This document shows, piece after piece, positions 17,095 to 25,666 of a stretch of 64,000 bases of DNA (position 1 is its first letter; each line of letters starts with the position of its first letter). A program made the position numbers and the translations under genes. Source of the DNA: Amaricoccus macauensis_A. GTDB lineage: Bacteria > Pseudomonadota > Alphaproteobacteria > Rhodobacterales > Rhodobacteraceae. The DNA is taken from assembly GCF_049800915.1 (NCBI RefSeq), contig NZ_JBNAFY010000002.1:124001-188000 (forward strand), written 5' to 3'. The notes below the pieces were generated by a model. That model was not told where the DNA came from, ran no database searches, and saw only the letters and a list, made by a program, of their open reading frames with translations.

Positions 17095-17519
17095 AGCCGG
17101 GCCTCGATATCGGTCATCGCGCCGAGTTCGCACGCAAGGTGCCGTCTCACGAGACGGTGCCGCGGCTGTTCGAGGACAGCGAACTCCTGCACAAGATGCC
17201 TGATGTCTATGCCACGGCCTATATGGTCGGCTTCATGGAGTGGGCGTGCTGCGAGCACCTCGCGCCCTTCTACGACCAGGGCGAATGCTCTCTGGGCATT
17301 CAGGTCGACATGTCCCATACCGCGCCGACGGTGCCGGGCATGACCGTGACGGTCACCAGCGAAATCACCGCGATCGAGGGGCGCTTCGTCAGCTTCAAGG
17401 TCGTGGCGCGCGATGATGCCGGCCAGATCGGCGAAGGCATGCACCGCCGGGCGCTGGTTGATACGGACACGTTTGCGGCGAAAGCCGCGGGTCGTTCCGC
17501 CGGGAGCATCCCGGCGTGA
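17091..17519 (+). CDS. Hotdog-fold thioesterase-like protein inside the nuo operon
   Basis: This 142-residue protein starts at GTG 17091, overlapping the nuoC stop. The pattern VPRLFEDSELLHKMPDVYATAYMVGFMEWAC followed by VDMSHTAPTVPGMTVTVTSE and GEGMHRRALVD matches the FlK-like acyl-CoA thioesterase hotdog family. Its place between nuoC and nuoD, with GTGA coupling, means it is made with complex I. No complex I role for it is known to me. It may act on acyl-CoA or serve in assembly; substrate is unknown. Confidence 0.75.
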   Translation: MKPGLDIGHRAEFARKVPSHETVPRLFEDSELLHKMPDVYATAYMVGFMEWACCEHLAPFYDQGECSLGIQVDMSHTAPTVPGMTVTVTSEITAIEGRFVSFKVVARDDAGQIGEGMHRRALVDTDTFAAKAAGRSAGSIPA

Positions 17520-17576
17520 GGGCAGGAATTTCACCCAGACCGGCATTCGGGCCGGGCAGGTAGAGAGGGTCATGGG

Positions 17577-18788
17577 ATGGACGGCAACGCGACCGATGTC
17601 CTGACGGGCGAACAGAGCATCCGGAATTTCAACATCAATTTCGGGCCGCAGCACCCTGCGGCCCACGGGGTTCTGCGGCTCGTGCTCGAACTCGACGGCG
17701 AAGTGGTGGAGCGGTGCGACCCGCATATCGGACTCCTGCACCGGGGTACCGAAAAGCTGATGGAGAGCCGTACCTATCTCCAGAATCTGCCGTATCTCGA
17801 CCGCCTTGATTACGTCGCGCCGATGAACCAGGAACACGCCTGGTGCCTGGCCATCGAGAAGCTCACTCAGACCGAGATCTCGCGTCGGGCATCGCTCATT
17901 CGCGTGCTCTATTCCGAGATCGGCCGCATCCTGAACCACCTGCTGAACGTCACCACGCAGGCGATGGATGTTGGTGCGCTCACCCCGCCGCTCTGGGGCT
18001 TCGAGGAGCGCGAGAAGCTTATGGTCTTCTATGAGCGGGCCTGCGGCGCACGGTTGCACTCGGCCTATTTCCGGCCCGGTGGTGTGCATCAGGACCTGCC
18101 GCAGGATCTGATCGACGATATCGCGACCTGGGCGAAGGAATTCCCGCAGGTGCTCGACGATATCGAGGGGCTGATCACCGAGAACCGCATCTTCAAGCAG
18201 CGCAATGTCGATATTGCCATCCTCAGCCAGCAGGAATGCCAGGACTGGGGCATGTCGGGCGTGATGGTACGTGGTTCGGGGCTCGCCTGGGATCTGCGTC
18301 GCTCGCAGCCCTACGAGTGCTACGACGAGTTCGACTTCAAGATCCCCGTCGGCAAGAACGGCGACTGCTACGACCGCTACCTCTGCCGGATGTGGGAAAT
18401 GCGCGAAAGCGTCCGCATCATCGAGCAGGCCATCGAGAAGCTCGACGGCTGCAAGGGCGAGGACGTGATGTCACGGGGCAAGATCACGCCGCCCTCGCGC
18501 GCGGACATGAAGACGTCGATGGAAGCGCTCATCCATCACTTCAAGCTCTACACCGAAGGATTCCACGTGCCCGAGGGCGAGGCTTACGCCGCGGTCGAGG
18601 CCCCGAAGGGCGAGTTCGGCGTCTATCTCGTGTCGGATGGCACGAACAAACCCTACAAGGTCAAGTTGCGGGCGCCGGGCTATGCGCATCTCCAGGCGAT
18701 GGACCACATCTGCCGGGGCCACATGCTCGCGGACGTTTCCGCGGCGCTCGGCTCGCTCGATATCGTGTTTGGAGAGGTTGACCGGTAA
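17577..18788 (+). CDS. nuoD: NADH-quinone oxidoreductase subunit D
   Basis: This 403-residue 49-kDa-type subunit forms the quinone-binding cavity with NuoB. Typical segments are NFGPQHPAAHGVLRLVLELD, HIGLLHRGTEKLME, SRTYLQNLPYLDRLDY and the C-terminal HMLADVSAALGSLDIVFGEVDR. It starts at ATG 17577 and its TAA overlaps the nuoE ATG by one base. Confidence 0.97.
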   Translation: MDGNATDVLTGEQSIRNFNINFGPQHPAAHGVLRLVLELDGEVVERCDPHIGLLHRGTEKLMESRTYLQNLPYLDRLDYVAPMNQEHAWCLAIEKLTQTEISRRASLIRVLYSEIGRILNHLLNVTTQAMDVGALTPPLWGFEEREKLMVFYERACGARLHSAYFRPGGVHQDLPQDLIDDIATWAKEFPQVLDDIEGLITENRIFKQRNVDIAILSQQECQDWGMSGVMVRGSGLAWDLRRSQPYECYDEFDFKIPVGKNGDCYDRYLCRMWEMRESVRIIEQAIEKLDGCKGEDVMSRGKITPPSRADMKTSMEALIHHFKLYTEGFHVPEGEAYAAVEAPKGEFGVYLVSDGTNKPYKVKLRAPGYAHLQAMDHICRGHMLADVSAALGSLDIVFGEVDR

Positions 18789-20032
18789 TGCTGCGCAGAC
18801 TTCACAGCGAACAGCCCGAAAGCTTCGCTTTCACGCCCGCCAATCAGGAATGGGCAAAGGGGCAGATCGCCAAATATCCGGAAGGCCGTCAGGCCAGCGC
18901 GGTGATCCCGCTTCTGTGGCGCGCCCAGGAACAGGAAGGCTGGGTGACCGAGAAGGCGATCGAGGTCATCGCGGACATGCTGGGCATGGCCAAGATCCGG
19001 GTGCTCGAGGTCGCGACCTTCTATTTCATGTTCCAGCTCCGTCCCGTGGGCTCGGTGGCGCATGTACAGGTTTGCGGCACCACGTCGTGCATGATCTGCG
19101 GGGCCGAGGATCTGATGTCCGTGTGCAAGGACAAGATCGCGGCTCAGCCGCACGAGCTGTCGGCGGACGGAAAGTTCTCCTGGGAAGAGGTCGAGTGCCT
19201 CGGTGCCTGCGCCAATGCGCCGATGGCCCAGATCGGCAAGGACTATTACGAGGATCTGAGCGCCGAAAGCCTGAGCGAGCTTCTTGACGCGCTTTCCCGA
19301 GGCGAGGTGCCTGCGCCCGGATCGCGCAAGGGGCGCTTCGCCTCCGAGCCCGAGACCGGACTGACCTCGCTCGAGGAGGGCACCCGAGGTTTCGACACCA
19401 ACGCCTCTGTGACGCTGGCGCTGCAGATGCAGGACACGATCAAGCGGATCACCGGCGACGAGAAGCCTGTCGAGATGCCCGAGAAGGCACCGGAAGGCTC
19501 GCTCGGTCCAAAGCCCGCGCTTGATGCCGCCGGCGATACCGATGTGATGGAGCCGCAGGAGGCGCCGACCGATCGTCCCACGCCCGACTCGGCGGCCGAT
19601 CCGAAGCCCGATGGCGATGGCGAGCCGAAACCTGTTGACGGGCCCGAACCGCAATCGGAAGCCAAGCCGAAGGACGCGGATGAATCGCTCTCGAAAGCCG
19701 AGGTTTTGGGCGCTTCCGAACCGGTGCCCGGCGCTGCTGAAGAGGGCGTGAAGCCCGCCGCACTCGATGCGCCACGTGATGGTGCTGCGGATGATCTGAA
19801 GAAGATCAAGGGGGTCGGGCCGAAACTCGAGGCGCTTCTTCACTCGATGGGTTTCTACCATTTCGACCAGATCGCCTCCTGGACCGTCGACGAAATTGCC
19901 TGGGTGGACAGCCATCTCGAGGGGTTCAAGGGCCGCGTGACCCGCGACAACTGGGTCGAACAGGCTCGGAAGCTCGCCGGTGGCGGCGAGACTGACTTCT
20001 CGAAGCGTGTTGACGACGGCGACGTTTACTGA
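18788..20032 (+). CDS. nuoE: NADH-quinone oxidoreductase subunit E with C-terminal helix-hairpin-helix extension
   Basis: This subunit is 414 residues instead of the usual 160-240. Residues ~1-175 are the thioredoxin-like 24-kDa domain with the four [2Fe-2S] ligands in CGTTSCMIC and CLGACANAPM. A ~160-residue acidic, Pro- and Ala-rich linker follows. Residues ~335-414 form a compact helical domain starting DDLKKIKGVGPKLEALLHS, with the KIKGVGPKLE helix-hairpin-helix loop. Such tails occur on NuoE in related Rhodobacteraceae; their role is not known to me. Confidence 0.93.
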   Translation: MLRRLHSEQPESFAFTPANQEWAKGQIAKYPEGRQASAVIPLLWRAQEQEGWVTEKAIEVIADMLGMAKIRVLEVATFYFMFQLRPVGSVAHVQVCGTTSCMICGAEDLMSVCKDKIAAQPHELSADGKFSWEEVECLGACANAPMAQIGKDYYEDLSAESLSELLDALSRGEVPAPGSRKGRFASEPETGLTSLEEGTRGFDTNASVTLALQMQDTIKRITGDEKPVEMPEKAPEGSLGPKPALDAAGDTDVMEPQEAPTDRPTPDSAADPKPDGDGEPKPVDGPEPQSEAKPKDADESLSKAEVLGASEPVPGAAEEGVKPAALDAPRDGAADDLKKIKGVGPKLEALLHSMGFYHFDQIASWTVDEIAWVDSHLEGFKGRVTRDNWVEQARKLAGGGETDFSKRVDDGDVY

Positions 20033-20115
20033 TCGCGCCTTTCTGCGGCCCTTGGCCGCGGCGCATTTGACCAAGGTATCCCGGCCACCAGTGCCGGGCA
20101 TGTAGGGAGAGAGAG

Positions 20116-21411
20116 ATGCTGGAAGATAAGGACCGGATCTTCACCAATCTCTACGGAATGTATGACCGCACCCTGAAGGGCGCGCAGTCCCGTGGTTGCT
20201 GGGACGGCACAGGCGCCATTCTCGCAAAGGGACGTGACGGCATCATCGAAGAGGTGAAGGCCAGCGGCTTGCGCGGGCGCGGCGGTGCAGGCTTCCCCAC
20301 TGGCCTCAAGTGGTCGTTCATGCCGAAGGGCGACGACGGTCGTCCGCATTACCTGGTGGTGAATGCCGATGAATCCGAGCCGGCGACCTGCAAGGACCGG
20401 GAGATCATGCGCCACGATCCGCACACGCTGATCGAGGGCTGCCTGATTGCTTCCTTCGCCATGGGGGCACATGCCTGCTACATCTACATCCGTGGGGAGT
20501 ACATCCGCGAACGCGAGGCATTGCAGATCGCCATAGATGAAGCGTACGACGCTGGCCTGATCGGCAAGAACGCCTGCGGCTCCGGTTGGGATTTCGACCT
20601 CTACGTTCACCACGGTGCGGGTGCCTACATCTGTGGTGAGGAAACGGCGCTGCTGGAAAGCCTCGAAGGCCGCAAGGGGATGCCGCGGCTCAAACCGCCT
20701 TTCCCTGCGAATACGGGCCTCTATGGGGCGCCAACCACGGTGAACAACGTCGAGTCCATCGCGGTCGTGCCTGAAATCATGCGGCGCGGCGCGGGGTGGT
20801 ATGCGAGCTTCGGTCGGCCGAACAACGCCGGCGTTAAGCTCTTCGGTCTGACGGGGCACATCAACACGCCCTGCGTGATCGAGGAATCCATGTCAATCTC
20901 GCTCAAGGAACTGATCGAGAAGCATGGCGGCGGCGTGCGCGGAGGGTGGAAGAACCTTAAGGCCGTGATCCCGGGCGGTGCATCCTGTCCGATCATTCCT
21001 GCTTCGCAATGCGAAAGTGCTATCATGGACTACGATGGCATGAAGGAGCTCAAGTCTTCCTTCGGCACGGCCTGCGCCATCGTGATCGACCAGCAGACCG
21101 ATGTGATCAAGGCGGTCTGGCGACTGTCAAAGTTCTTCAAGCACGAGAGTTGCGGCCAGTGCACGCCCTGCCGGGAAGGCACCGGCTGGATGATGCGGGT
21201 CATGGATCGCCTGGTCTCCGGAGATGCAGAGGTCGAGGAAATCGACATGCTCTTCGAAGTCACGAAACAGGTCGAAGGCCACACGATCTGTGCGCTCGGC
21301 GACGCGGCGGCCTGGCCGATCCAGGGCCTCATCCGGCACTTCCGCGAAGAGATCGAGGATCGTATCAAGGCCAAGAAAACCGGCCGCATGAGCGCCGTGG
21401 CAGCGGAGTAA
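20116..21411 (+). CDS. nuoF: NADH-quinone oxidoreductase subunit F
   Basis: This 431-residue 51-kDa-type subunit carries FMN and the NADH site. It contains GRGGAGFPTGLKWSF (nucleotide binding, ~55-70), the ICGEETALLESLEG segment, and the [4Fe-4S] ligands CGQCTPCREG with the later TICALGD Cys. Start ATG 20116 follows GGGAGAGAGAG. Length and motifs are standard. A 22-bp gap leads to a small membrane protein gene. Confidence 0.97.
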   Translation: MLEDKDRIFTNLYGMYDRTLKGAQSRGCWDGTGAILAKGRDGIIEEVKASGLRGRGGAGFPTGLKWSFMPKGDDGRPHYLVVNADESEPATCKDREIMRHDPHTLIEGCLIASFAMGAHACYIYIRGEYIREREALQIAIDEAYDAGLIGKNACGSGWDFDLYVHHGAGAYICGEETALLESLEGRKGMPRLKPPFPANTGLYGAPTTVNNVESIAVVPEIMRRGAGWYASFGRPNNAGVKLFGLTGHINTPCVIEESMSISLKELIEKHGGGVRGGWKNLKAVIPGGASCPIIPASQCESAIMDYDGMKELKSSFGTACAIVIDQQTDVIKAVWRLSKFFKHESCGQCTPCREGTGWMMRVMDRLVSGDAEVEEIDMLFEVTKQVEGHTICALGDAAAWPIQGLIRHFREEIEDRIKAKKTGRMSAVAAE

Positions 21412-21432
21412 CGGGAAGCATGGAGCAGGCTC

Positions 21433-21687
21433 ATGACACGAAAGGAGACACTGGTCTTTGTCCTGTCGATCTGGGCATGCGTGTTTCCCGGCGTGCTGGT
21501 CTTCAGCTACCTGTTCCAGTGGCTCGCACCGAATCTGCCGCTCTGGATCGAGATCGGAGTTTCGACCTTGGTGACCGTTCCGTTCATTTCTTTGGTCTGC
21601 TCGCCGCAGATCGAGAAGCTTCTGGCGAAGGCGCGGGACGAGAGTCTGGCGGAGTTCAAGCGCAAGCAGGCCGAGGCGGTCGAATGA
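21433..21687 (+). CDS. Small two-helix membrane protein in the nuo operon
   Basis: This 84-residue protein has two hydrophobic helices (about 7-30 and 36-57) and a charged C-terminal tail (KARDESLAEFKRKQAEAVE). The ribosome site region is GCAGG before ATG 21433. I do not know the family. Placement between nuoF and nuoG in frame with the operon suggests a complex I accessory or unrelated passenger. Its stop is overlapped by the ATG of a mini-ORF (ATGA at 21684). Confidence 0.75.
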   Translation: MTRKETLVFVLSIWACVFPGVLVFSYLFQWLAPNLPLWIEIGVSTLVTVPFISLVCSPQIEKLLAKARDESLAEFKRKQAEAVE

Positions 21688-21797
21688 GAGAAGCGGCGCA
21701 ATTTCAATCGGTTGCGGCGAAATCGGGAATGCACGGTGCATGCACAATCCATGCACAATCTGTATGCCAACGATTTGACTCGGGATTTAGAGGCTGA
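21684..21797 (+). CDS. Bridging mini-ORF (37 residues)
   Basis: ATG 21684 overlaps the upstream TGA (ATGA), and its own TGA 21795-21797 overlaps the next ATG (TGATG). The peptide starts MREAAQFQSVAAKSG and includes the residues encoded by the ATGCAC repeats. It has no recognisable domain. It may exist only to carry ribosomes across the gap, or be chance. Confidence 0.3.
   Translation: MREAAQFQSVAAKSGMHGACTIHAQSVCQRFDSGFRG
21729..21756 (+). repeat. ATGCAC triplet array with 11-bp period
   Basis: ATGCAC begins at 21729, 21740 and 21751, each exactly 11 bp apart; the units are ATGCACGGTGC, ATGCACAATCC and ATGCACAATCT. The spacing equals that of the GTATGG arrays but the core differs. It lies in the gap before the DUF3291 gene. 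Confidence 0.6.
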
Positions 21798-22291
21798 TGG
21801 ACGGAATGCACCTCGCGCAGCTCAATGTCGGACGGCTCGTGGCCGATCCGCAAGATGCGCGCGTGGCGGAGTTCATGGGCGCGCTCGACCGGGTGAACGG
21901 GCTGGGCAAGCGGATGCCCGGCTTTAACTGGATGATGGAGGGCTCGGGTGAACCGGGCACGGGCAACACCGAGACGAAGATCGACGGCGACCCGCGGTTC
22001 GTCGCGAACCTGACGGTCTGGGAAAGCGTCGAGGCGCTTGAGACTTTCGTCTGGAACACAGTCCACCGGCAGTTCTACGAGCGCCGGGCGGAATGGTTCG
22101 AGGTGCTGGGCGCGATGCATTTCGTCATGTGGTGGGTGCCCGCGGGGCACCGACCTAGCCTCGACGAAGCTCTGGATCGGCTGGAGCATCTCAAGGCCAA
22201 CGGCGACAGCGACCATGCCTTCGGCTGGTCGCATCTGAAGGAAGCGCGGCTGTGGCGTGTGCGCAATTGCACCGACATGGCGGCGGAGTAG
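21797..22291 (+). CDS. DUF3291 domain protein
   Basis: This 164-residue soluble protein opens MDGMHLAQLNVGRLVADPQD and contains VWESVEALETFVWNTVHRQFYERRAEWF and MHFVMWWVPAGHRPSLDEAL, the pattern of DUF3291, related to antibiotic biosynthesis monooxygenase-like ferredoxin folds. No enzymatic function is known. It is inside the nuo operon between two small membrane proteins and has no evident tie to respiration. Confidence 0.85.
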   Translation: MDGMHLAQLNVGRLVADPQDARVAEFMGALDRVNGLGKRMPGFNWMMEGSGEPGTGNTETKIDGDPRFVANLTVWESVEALETFVWNTVHRQFYERRAEWFEVLGAMHFVMWWVPAGHRPSLDEALDRLEHLKANGDSDHAFGWSHLKEARLWRVRNCTDMAAE

Positions 22292-22305
22292 GGAAGGAAC
22301 GGGCG

Positions 22306-22524
22306 ATGGAAGCGGAAGCGCAACTGGCAACCGAAGGCAATCCGCTGGTGAGCCTCATCATGCTCGTGCTTTTCGCGGCGCTTGCGGTCATTCCGTTCTG
22401 GAAGATCTGGTCGCGGACCGGGCATTCGGGGTTCTGGGGGTTGCTGGCAGTCGTGCCCATCGCGAACCTCATCGCGCTCTGGGTGCTGGCTTTCAAGAAA
22501 TGGCCGAGAGACGAGGGGTCCTGA
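22306..22524 (+). CDS. Small two-helix membrane protein
   Basis: The 72-residue protein from ATG 22306 has two hydrophobic helices (about 12-31 and 40-63) joined by a short loop with WKIWSRTGHSGFWGLL. The last residues are charged. GGAAGG lies just upstream. The WxxxGRSGxxGLL-like loop resembles small DUF805-type or DUF5684-like membrane segments, but I cannot place it firmly. It is translated with nuoG downstream. Confidence 0.7.
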   Translation: MEAEAQLATEGNPLVSLIMLVLFAALAVIPFWKIWSRTGHSGFWGLLAVVPIANLIALWVLAFKKWPRDEGS

Positions 22525-22528
22525 CCAC

Positions 22529-22597
22529 ATGAGCGACGCAACCGGGCACATGACCCTTCGGCACGTAGCAGCAGGAATTTTTGGAGCGCTGGCATGA
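22529..22597 (+). CDS. Bridging mini-ORF (22 residues)
   Basis: ATG 22529 lies four bases after the upstream stop, and its TGA overlaps the nuoG start in ATGA (22594-22597). The peptide is MSDATGHMTLRHVAAGIFGA plus two residues. It could be a coupling cistron for nuoG or chance. Confidence 0.3.
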   Translation: MSDATGHMTLRHVAAGIFGALA

Positions 22598-24621
22598 GTG
22601 ATCTGCGCAAAGTTATCATCGACGGCAGCGAGATCGAGGTCGATCCCCGCTTGACCCTGTTGCAGGCCTGCGAGGAGGCCGGGGTCGAGATCCCGCGCTT
22701 CTGCTATCACGAGCGGCTGTCGATCGCCGGCAACTGCCGCATGTGCCTCGTCGAGGTCGTGGGCGGTCCGCCGAAACCCGCGGCATCCTGCGCCATGCAG
22801 ATCAAGGATCTGCGCCCCGGCAAGGACGGCGCTCCGCCCGAGATCAGGACGACATCGCCGATGGTGAAGAAGGCGCGGGAAGGGGTGATGGAGTTCCTGC
22901 TCATCAACCACCCGCTCGACTGCCCGATCTGCGACCAGGGCGGCGAATGCGACCTTCAGGACCAGGCGATGGCCTATGGTGTCGATTTCTCGCGCTACCG
23001 CGAACCGAAACGCGCTGCGGTGGACATGGATCTCGGGCCGCTGGTCGGCACTTGCATGACGCGCTGCATTTCGTGCACCCGCTGCGTGCGCTTCATCACC
23101 GAGGTGGCCGGCATCCCCGAACTGGGACAGACCGGGCGCGGCGAGGACAGCGAGATCACCTCCTACCTGGGCGCGATGCTCACCTCCGAGATGCAGGGCA
23201 ACGTGATCGACCTCTGCCCGGTCGGCGCGCTGACCTCCAAGCCCTATGCCTTCACCGCCCGCCCCTGGGAGTTGAAGAAGACGGAATCCATCGACGTGAT
23301 GGATGCCCTCGGCTCGAACATCCGGGTTGACACCAAGGGCCGCGAAGTCATGCGCATCCTGCCGCGCAACCATGACGGCGTGAACGAGGAATGGCTTGCG
23401 GATCGCTCGCGCTTCATCTGGGACGGGTTGCGGCGCCAGCGACTGGACCGGCCCTACATCCGCGTCGATGGCAAGCTCAAGCCCGCGACCTGGGGAGAGA
23501 CCTTCAAGGCTGTGGCAGAAGGAACCAAGGGCAAGAAGGTCGCCGCGATTGCGGGAGATCTCGCCCCGACCGAAGCGATCTACGCCCTGCGGCAACTCGC
23601 GCGCAGCCTAGACTGGACCACGGAGGCCCGCGTCGATGGCGCGAAGCTTCCGGCAGACAACCGGGCGGCCTACGCCGGAACCGCAACCATCGAGGATCTC
23701 GAATTCGCGGAGATGATCCAGCTCGTGGGCGTGAATCCGCGTCTGGAAGCGCCTGTGCTCAACGCGCGCATCCGCAAGGCCTGGCTGCGCGGTGCGACGG
23801 TGGGCCATATCGGTGAACCGGTCGATCTGACGTATGATGTCGTGCACACCGGAACCGGACGCGCGGCGCTCGAGGAACTGGCCTCCAAGGATCTCGGCGG
23901 GGTCAAGGACAAGGACACCGTCGTCGTGATCGGGCAGGGCGCGCTCACCGGTGCAGATGGCGAAGCCTGCCTCGCGGCGGCCATGCGGCTCGTCGAGAAT
24001 TCCAACAGCAAGTTCCTGGTGCTCCACACGGCGGCGAGCCGCGTCGGCGCGCTTGACCTTGGCTTTGTCACGGAGGGCGGCGTCGAGGCCGCGCTCGACG
24101 GGGCCGAAGCGGTCTACAACCTCGGTGCCGACGAGATCGACATCGCGCCGGGGCCCTTCGTGATCTACCAGGGCAGCCATGGCGACCGTGGTGCGCACCG
24201 GGCGGACGTGATCCTGCCGGGGGCAGCCTACACCGAGGAATCCGGGATCTTCGTCAACACCGAGGGTCGGCCGCAGATGGCCAACCGCGCCGGCTTCCCT
24301 CCGGGCGAGGCGAAGGAAAACTGGGCGATCCTCCGGGCCCTGTCGGCCGAGCTCGGCGCGACACTGCCGTTCAATTCGCTGGCCGCTCTCCGGGCCGAAA
24401 TGGTGGCCGAACTGCCGCATCTCGGTGCGATCGACATCGTGCCGGAAAATGCGTGGACGTCGTTCGATGCGGGCGGTAAGACCCTCGACAAGGATCTGGG
24501 CGATTTCACCTCGCCGACTTCTGCGCATTACCTCGCGAACCCGATCATGCGCGCAAGCTCGGTCATGGCGGAACTGGCCAGACTGGCAAGCGACCGGGCC
24601 CGGCCCATGGCAGCGGAGTAA
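22594..24621 (+). CDS. nuoG: NADH-quinone oxidoreductase subunit G
   Basis: This 675-residue 75-kDa-type subunit begins with a ferredoxin domain holding [2Fe-2S] ligands (FCYHERLSIAGNCRMC). The His-Cys3 cluster site LLINHPLDCPICDQGGECDL and the CISCTRCVRF four-cysteine cluster follow. The remainder is a molybdopterin-oxidoreductase-like domain without its cofactor. GAGCG lies before ATG 22594. Its TAA directly abuts the nuoH ATG. Confidence 0.97.
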   Translation: MSDLRKVIIDGSEIEVDPRLTLLQACEEAGVEIPRFCYHERLSIAGNCRMCLVEVVGGPPKPAASCAMQIKDLRPGKDGAPPEIRTTSPMVKKAREGVMEFLLINHPLDCPICDQGGECDLQDQAMAYGVDFSRYREPKRAAVDMDLGPLVGTCMTRCISCTRCVRFITEVAGIPELGQTGRGEDSEITSYLGAMLTSEMQGNVIDLCPVGALTSKPYAFTARPWELKKTESIDVMDALGSNIRVDTKGREVMRILPRNHDGVNEEWLADRSRFIWDGLRRQRLDRPYIRVDGKLKPATWGETFKAVAEGTKGKKVAAIAGDLAPTEAIYALRQLARSLDWTTEARVDGAKLPADNRAAYAGTATIEDLEFAEMIQLVGVNPRLEAPVLNARIRKAWLRGATVGHIGEPVDLTYDVVHTGTGRAALEELASKDLGGVKDKDTVVVIGQGALTGADGEACLAAAMRLVENSNSKFLVLHTAASRVGALDLGFVTEGGVEAALDGAEAVYNLGADEIDIAPGPFVIYQGSHGDRGAHRADVILPGAAYTEESGIFVNTEGRPQMANRAGFPPGEAKENWAILRALSAELGATLPFNSLAALRAEMVAELPHLGAIDIVPENAWTSFDAGGKTLDKDLGDFTSPTSAHYLANPIMRASSVMAELARLASDRARPMAAE

Positions 24622-25662
24622 ATGATGGACGGCTTCTTCGACACCGGTCTGGGCATCTTCATCATCATTCTCGCGCAATGCCTTCTGGTCACGGTGCTTG
24701 TGCTCGTGAGCCTCGCATTCCTGATGTATGCCGACCGCAAGATCTGGGCCGCGGTTCAGATCCGCCGCGGTCCGAACGTCGTCGGCCCCTGGGGGCTGAT
24801 GCAGAGCTTCGCCGACTTCCTGAAGTATATCGTCAAGGAAGTGGTTGTGCCCTCGGGCGCGGACAAGTTCGTCTTCTTCCTCGCTCCGATGATCAGTTTC
24901 ATCACCTCGCTCATCGTCTGGGCGGTGATGCCCTTCGGGGACGGCTGGGTGGTTTCGAACCTCAACGTCGGCATCCTGTTCATCTTCGCCATCTCCTCGC
25001 TCGAGGTCTATGGCGTGATCATGGGCGGCTGGGCCTCGAACTCGAAGTATCCCTTCCTGGGCAGCCTGCGCTCCGCGGCCCAGATGATTTCCTACGAGGT
25101 CTCGATCGGCCTCATCATCATCGGTGTCCTGATCTCGACCGGCTCGCTGAACCTGACCAGGATCGTCATGGCCCAGGATGGCGACCTCGGCATGTTCAAC
25201 TGGTACTGGTTGCCGCACCTGCCGATGGTGTTCCTCTTCTTCATCTCGGCGCTGGCCGAGACCAACCGCCCGCCCTTCGACCTACCTGAGGCGGAATCGG
25301 AGCTCGTTGCGGGCTACCAGGTGGAATATTCCTCGACGCCGTTCCTGCTTTTCATGATCGGCGAGCTGATGGCGGTGTTCTTCCTCTGCGCGCTGATGTC
25401 GGTGCTGTTCTTCGGTGGCTGGCTCTCGCCAATTCCGGGGCTGCCCGACGGCTTCATCTGGATGGCGCTGAAGATGCTGATGTTCTTCTTCATGTTCGCC
25501 ATGGTGAAGGCCATCGTGCCCCGCTACCGCTATGACCAGCTGATGCGGATCGGCTGGAAGATGTTCCTGCCGCTCTCGCTCGGCTGGGTCGCACTTGTCG
25601 GGCTGGCCGCGCACTACGGCTGGTTCTGGGGCGCCTACCAGCGCTGGGCAATCGGAGGCTGA
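24622..25662 (+). CDS. nuoH: NADH-quinone oxidoreductase subunit H
   Basis: This 346-residue membrane subunit links the quinone chamber to the proton-pumping arm. It has eight or more helices. Diagnostic segments are YADRKIWAAVQIRRGPNVVGPWGL, the conserved acidic loop ETNRPPFDLPEAESELVAGYQVEYS, and the final RYDQLMRIGWKMFLPLSL. ATG 24622 follows the nuoG stop with no gap. Confidence 0.97.
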   Translation: MMDGFFDTGLGIFIIILAQCLLVTVLVLVSLAFLMYADRKIWAAVQIRRGPNVVGPWGLMQSFADFLKYIVKEVVVPSGADKFVFFLAPMISFITSLIVWAVMPFGDGWVVSNLNVGILFIFAISSLEVYGVIMGGWASNSKYPFLGSLRSAAQMISYEVSIGLIIIGVLISTGSLNLTRIVMAQDGDLGMFNWYWLPHLPMVFLFFISALAETNRPPFDLPEAESELVAGYQVEYSSTPFLLFMIGELMAVFFLCALMSVLFFGGWLSPIPGLPDGFIWMALKMLMFFFMFAMVKAIVPRYRYDQLMRIGWKMFLPLSLGWVALVGLAAHYGWFWGAYQRWAIGG

Positions 25663-25666
25663 TGAC

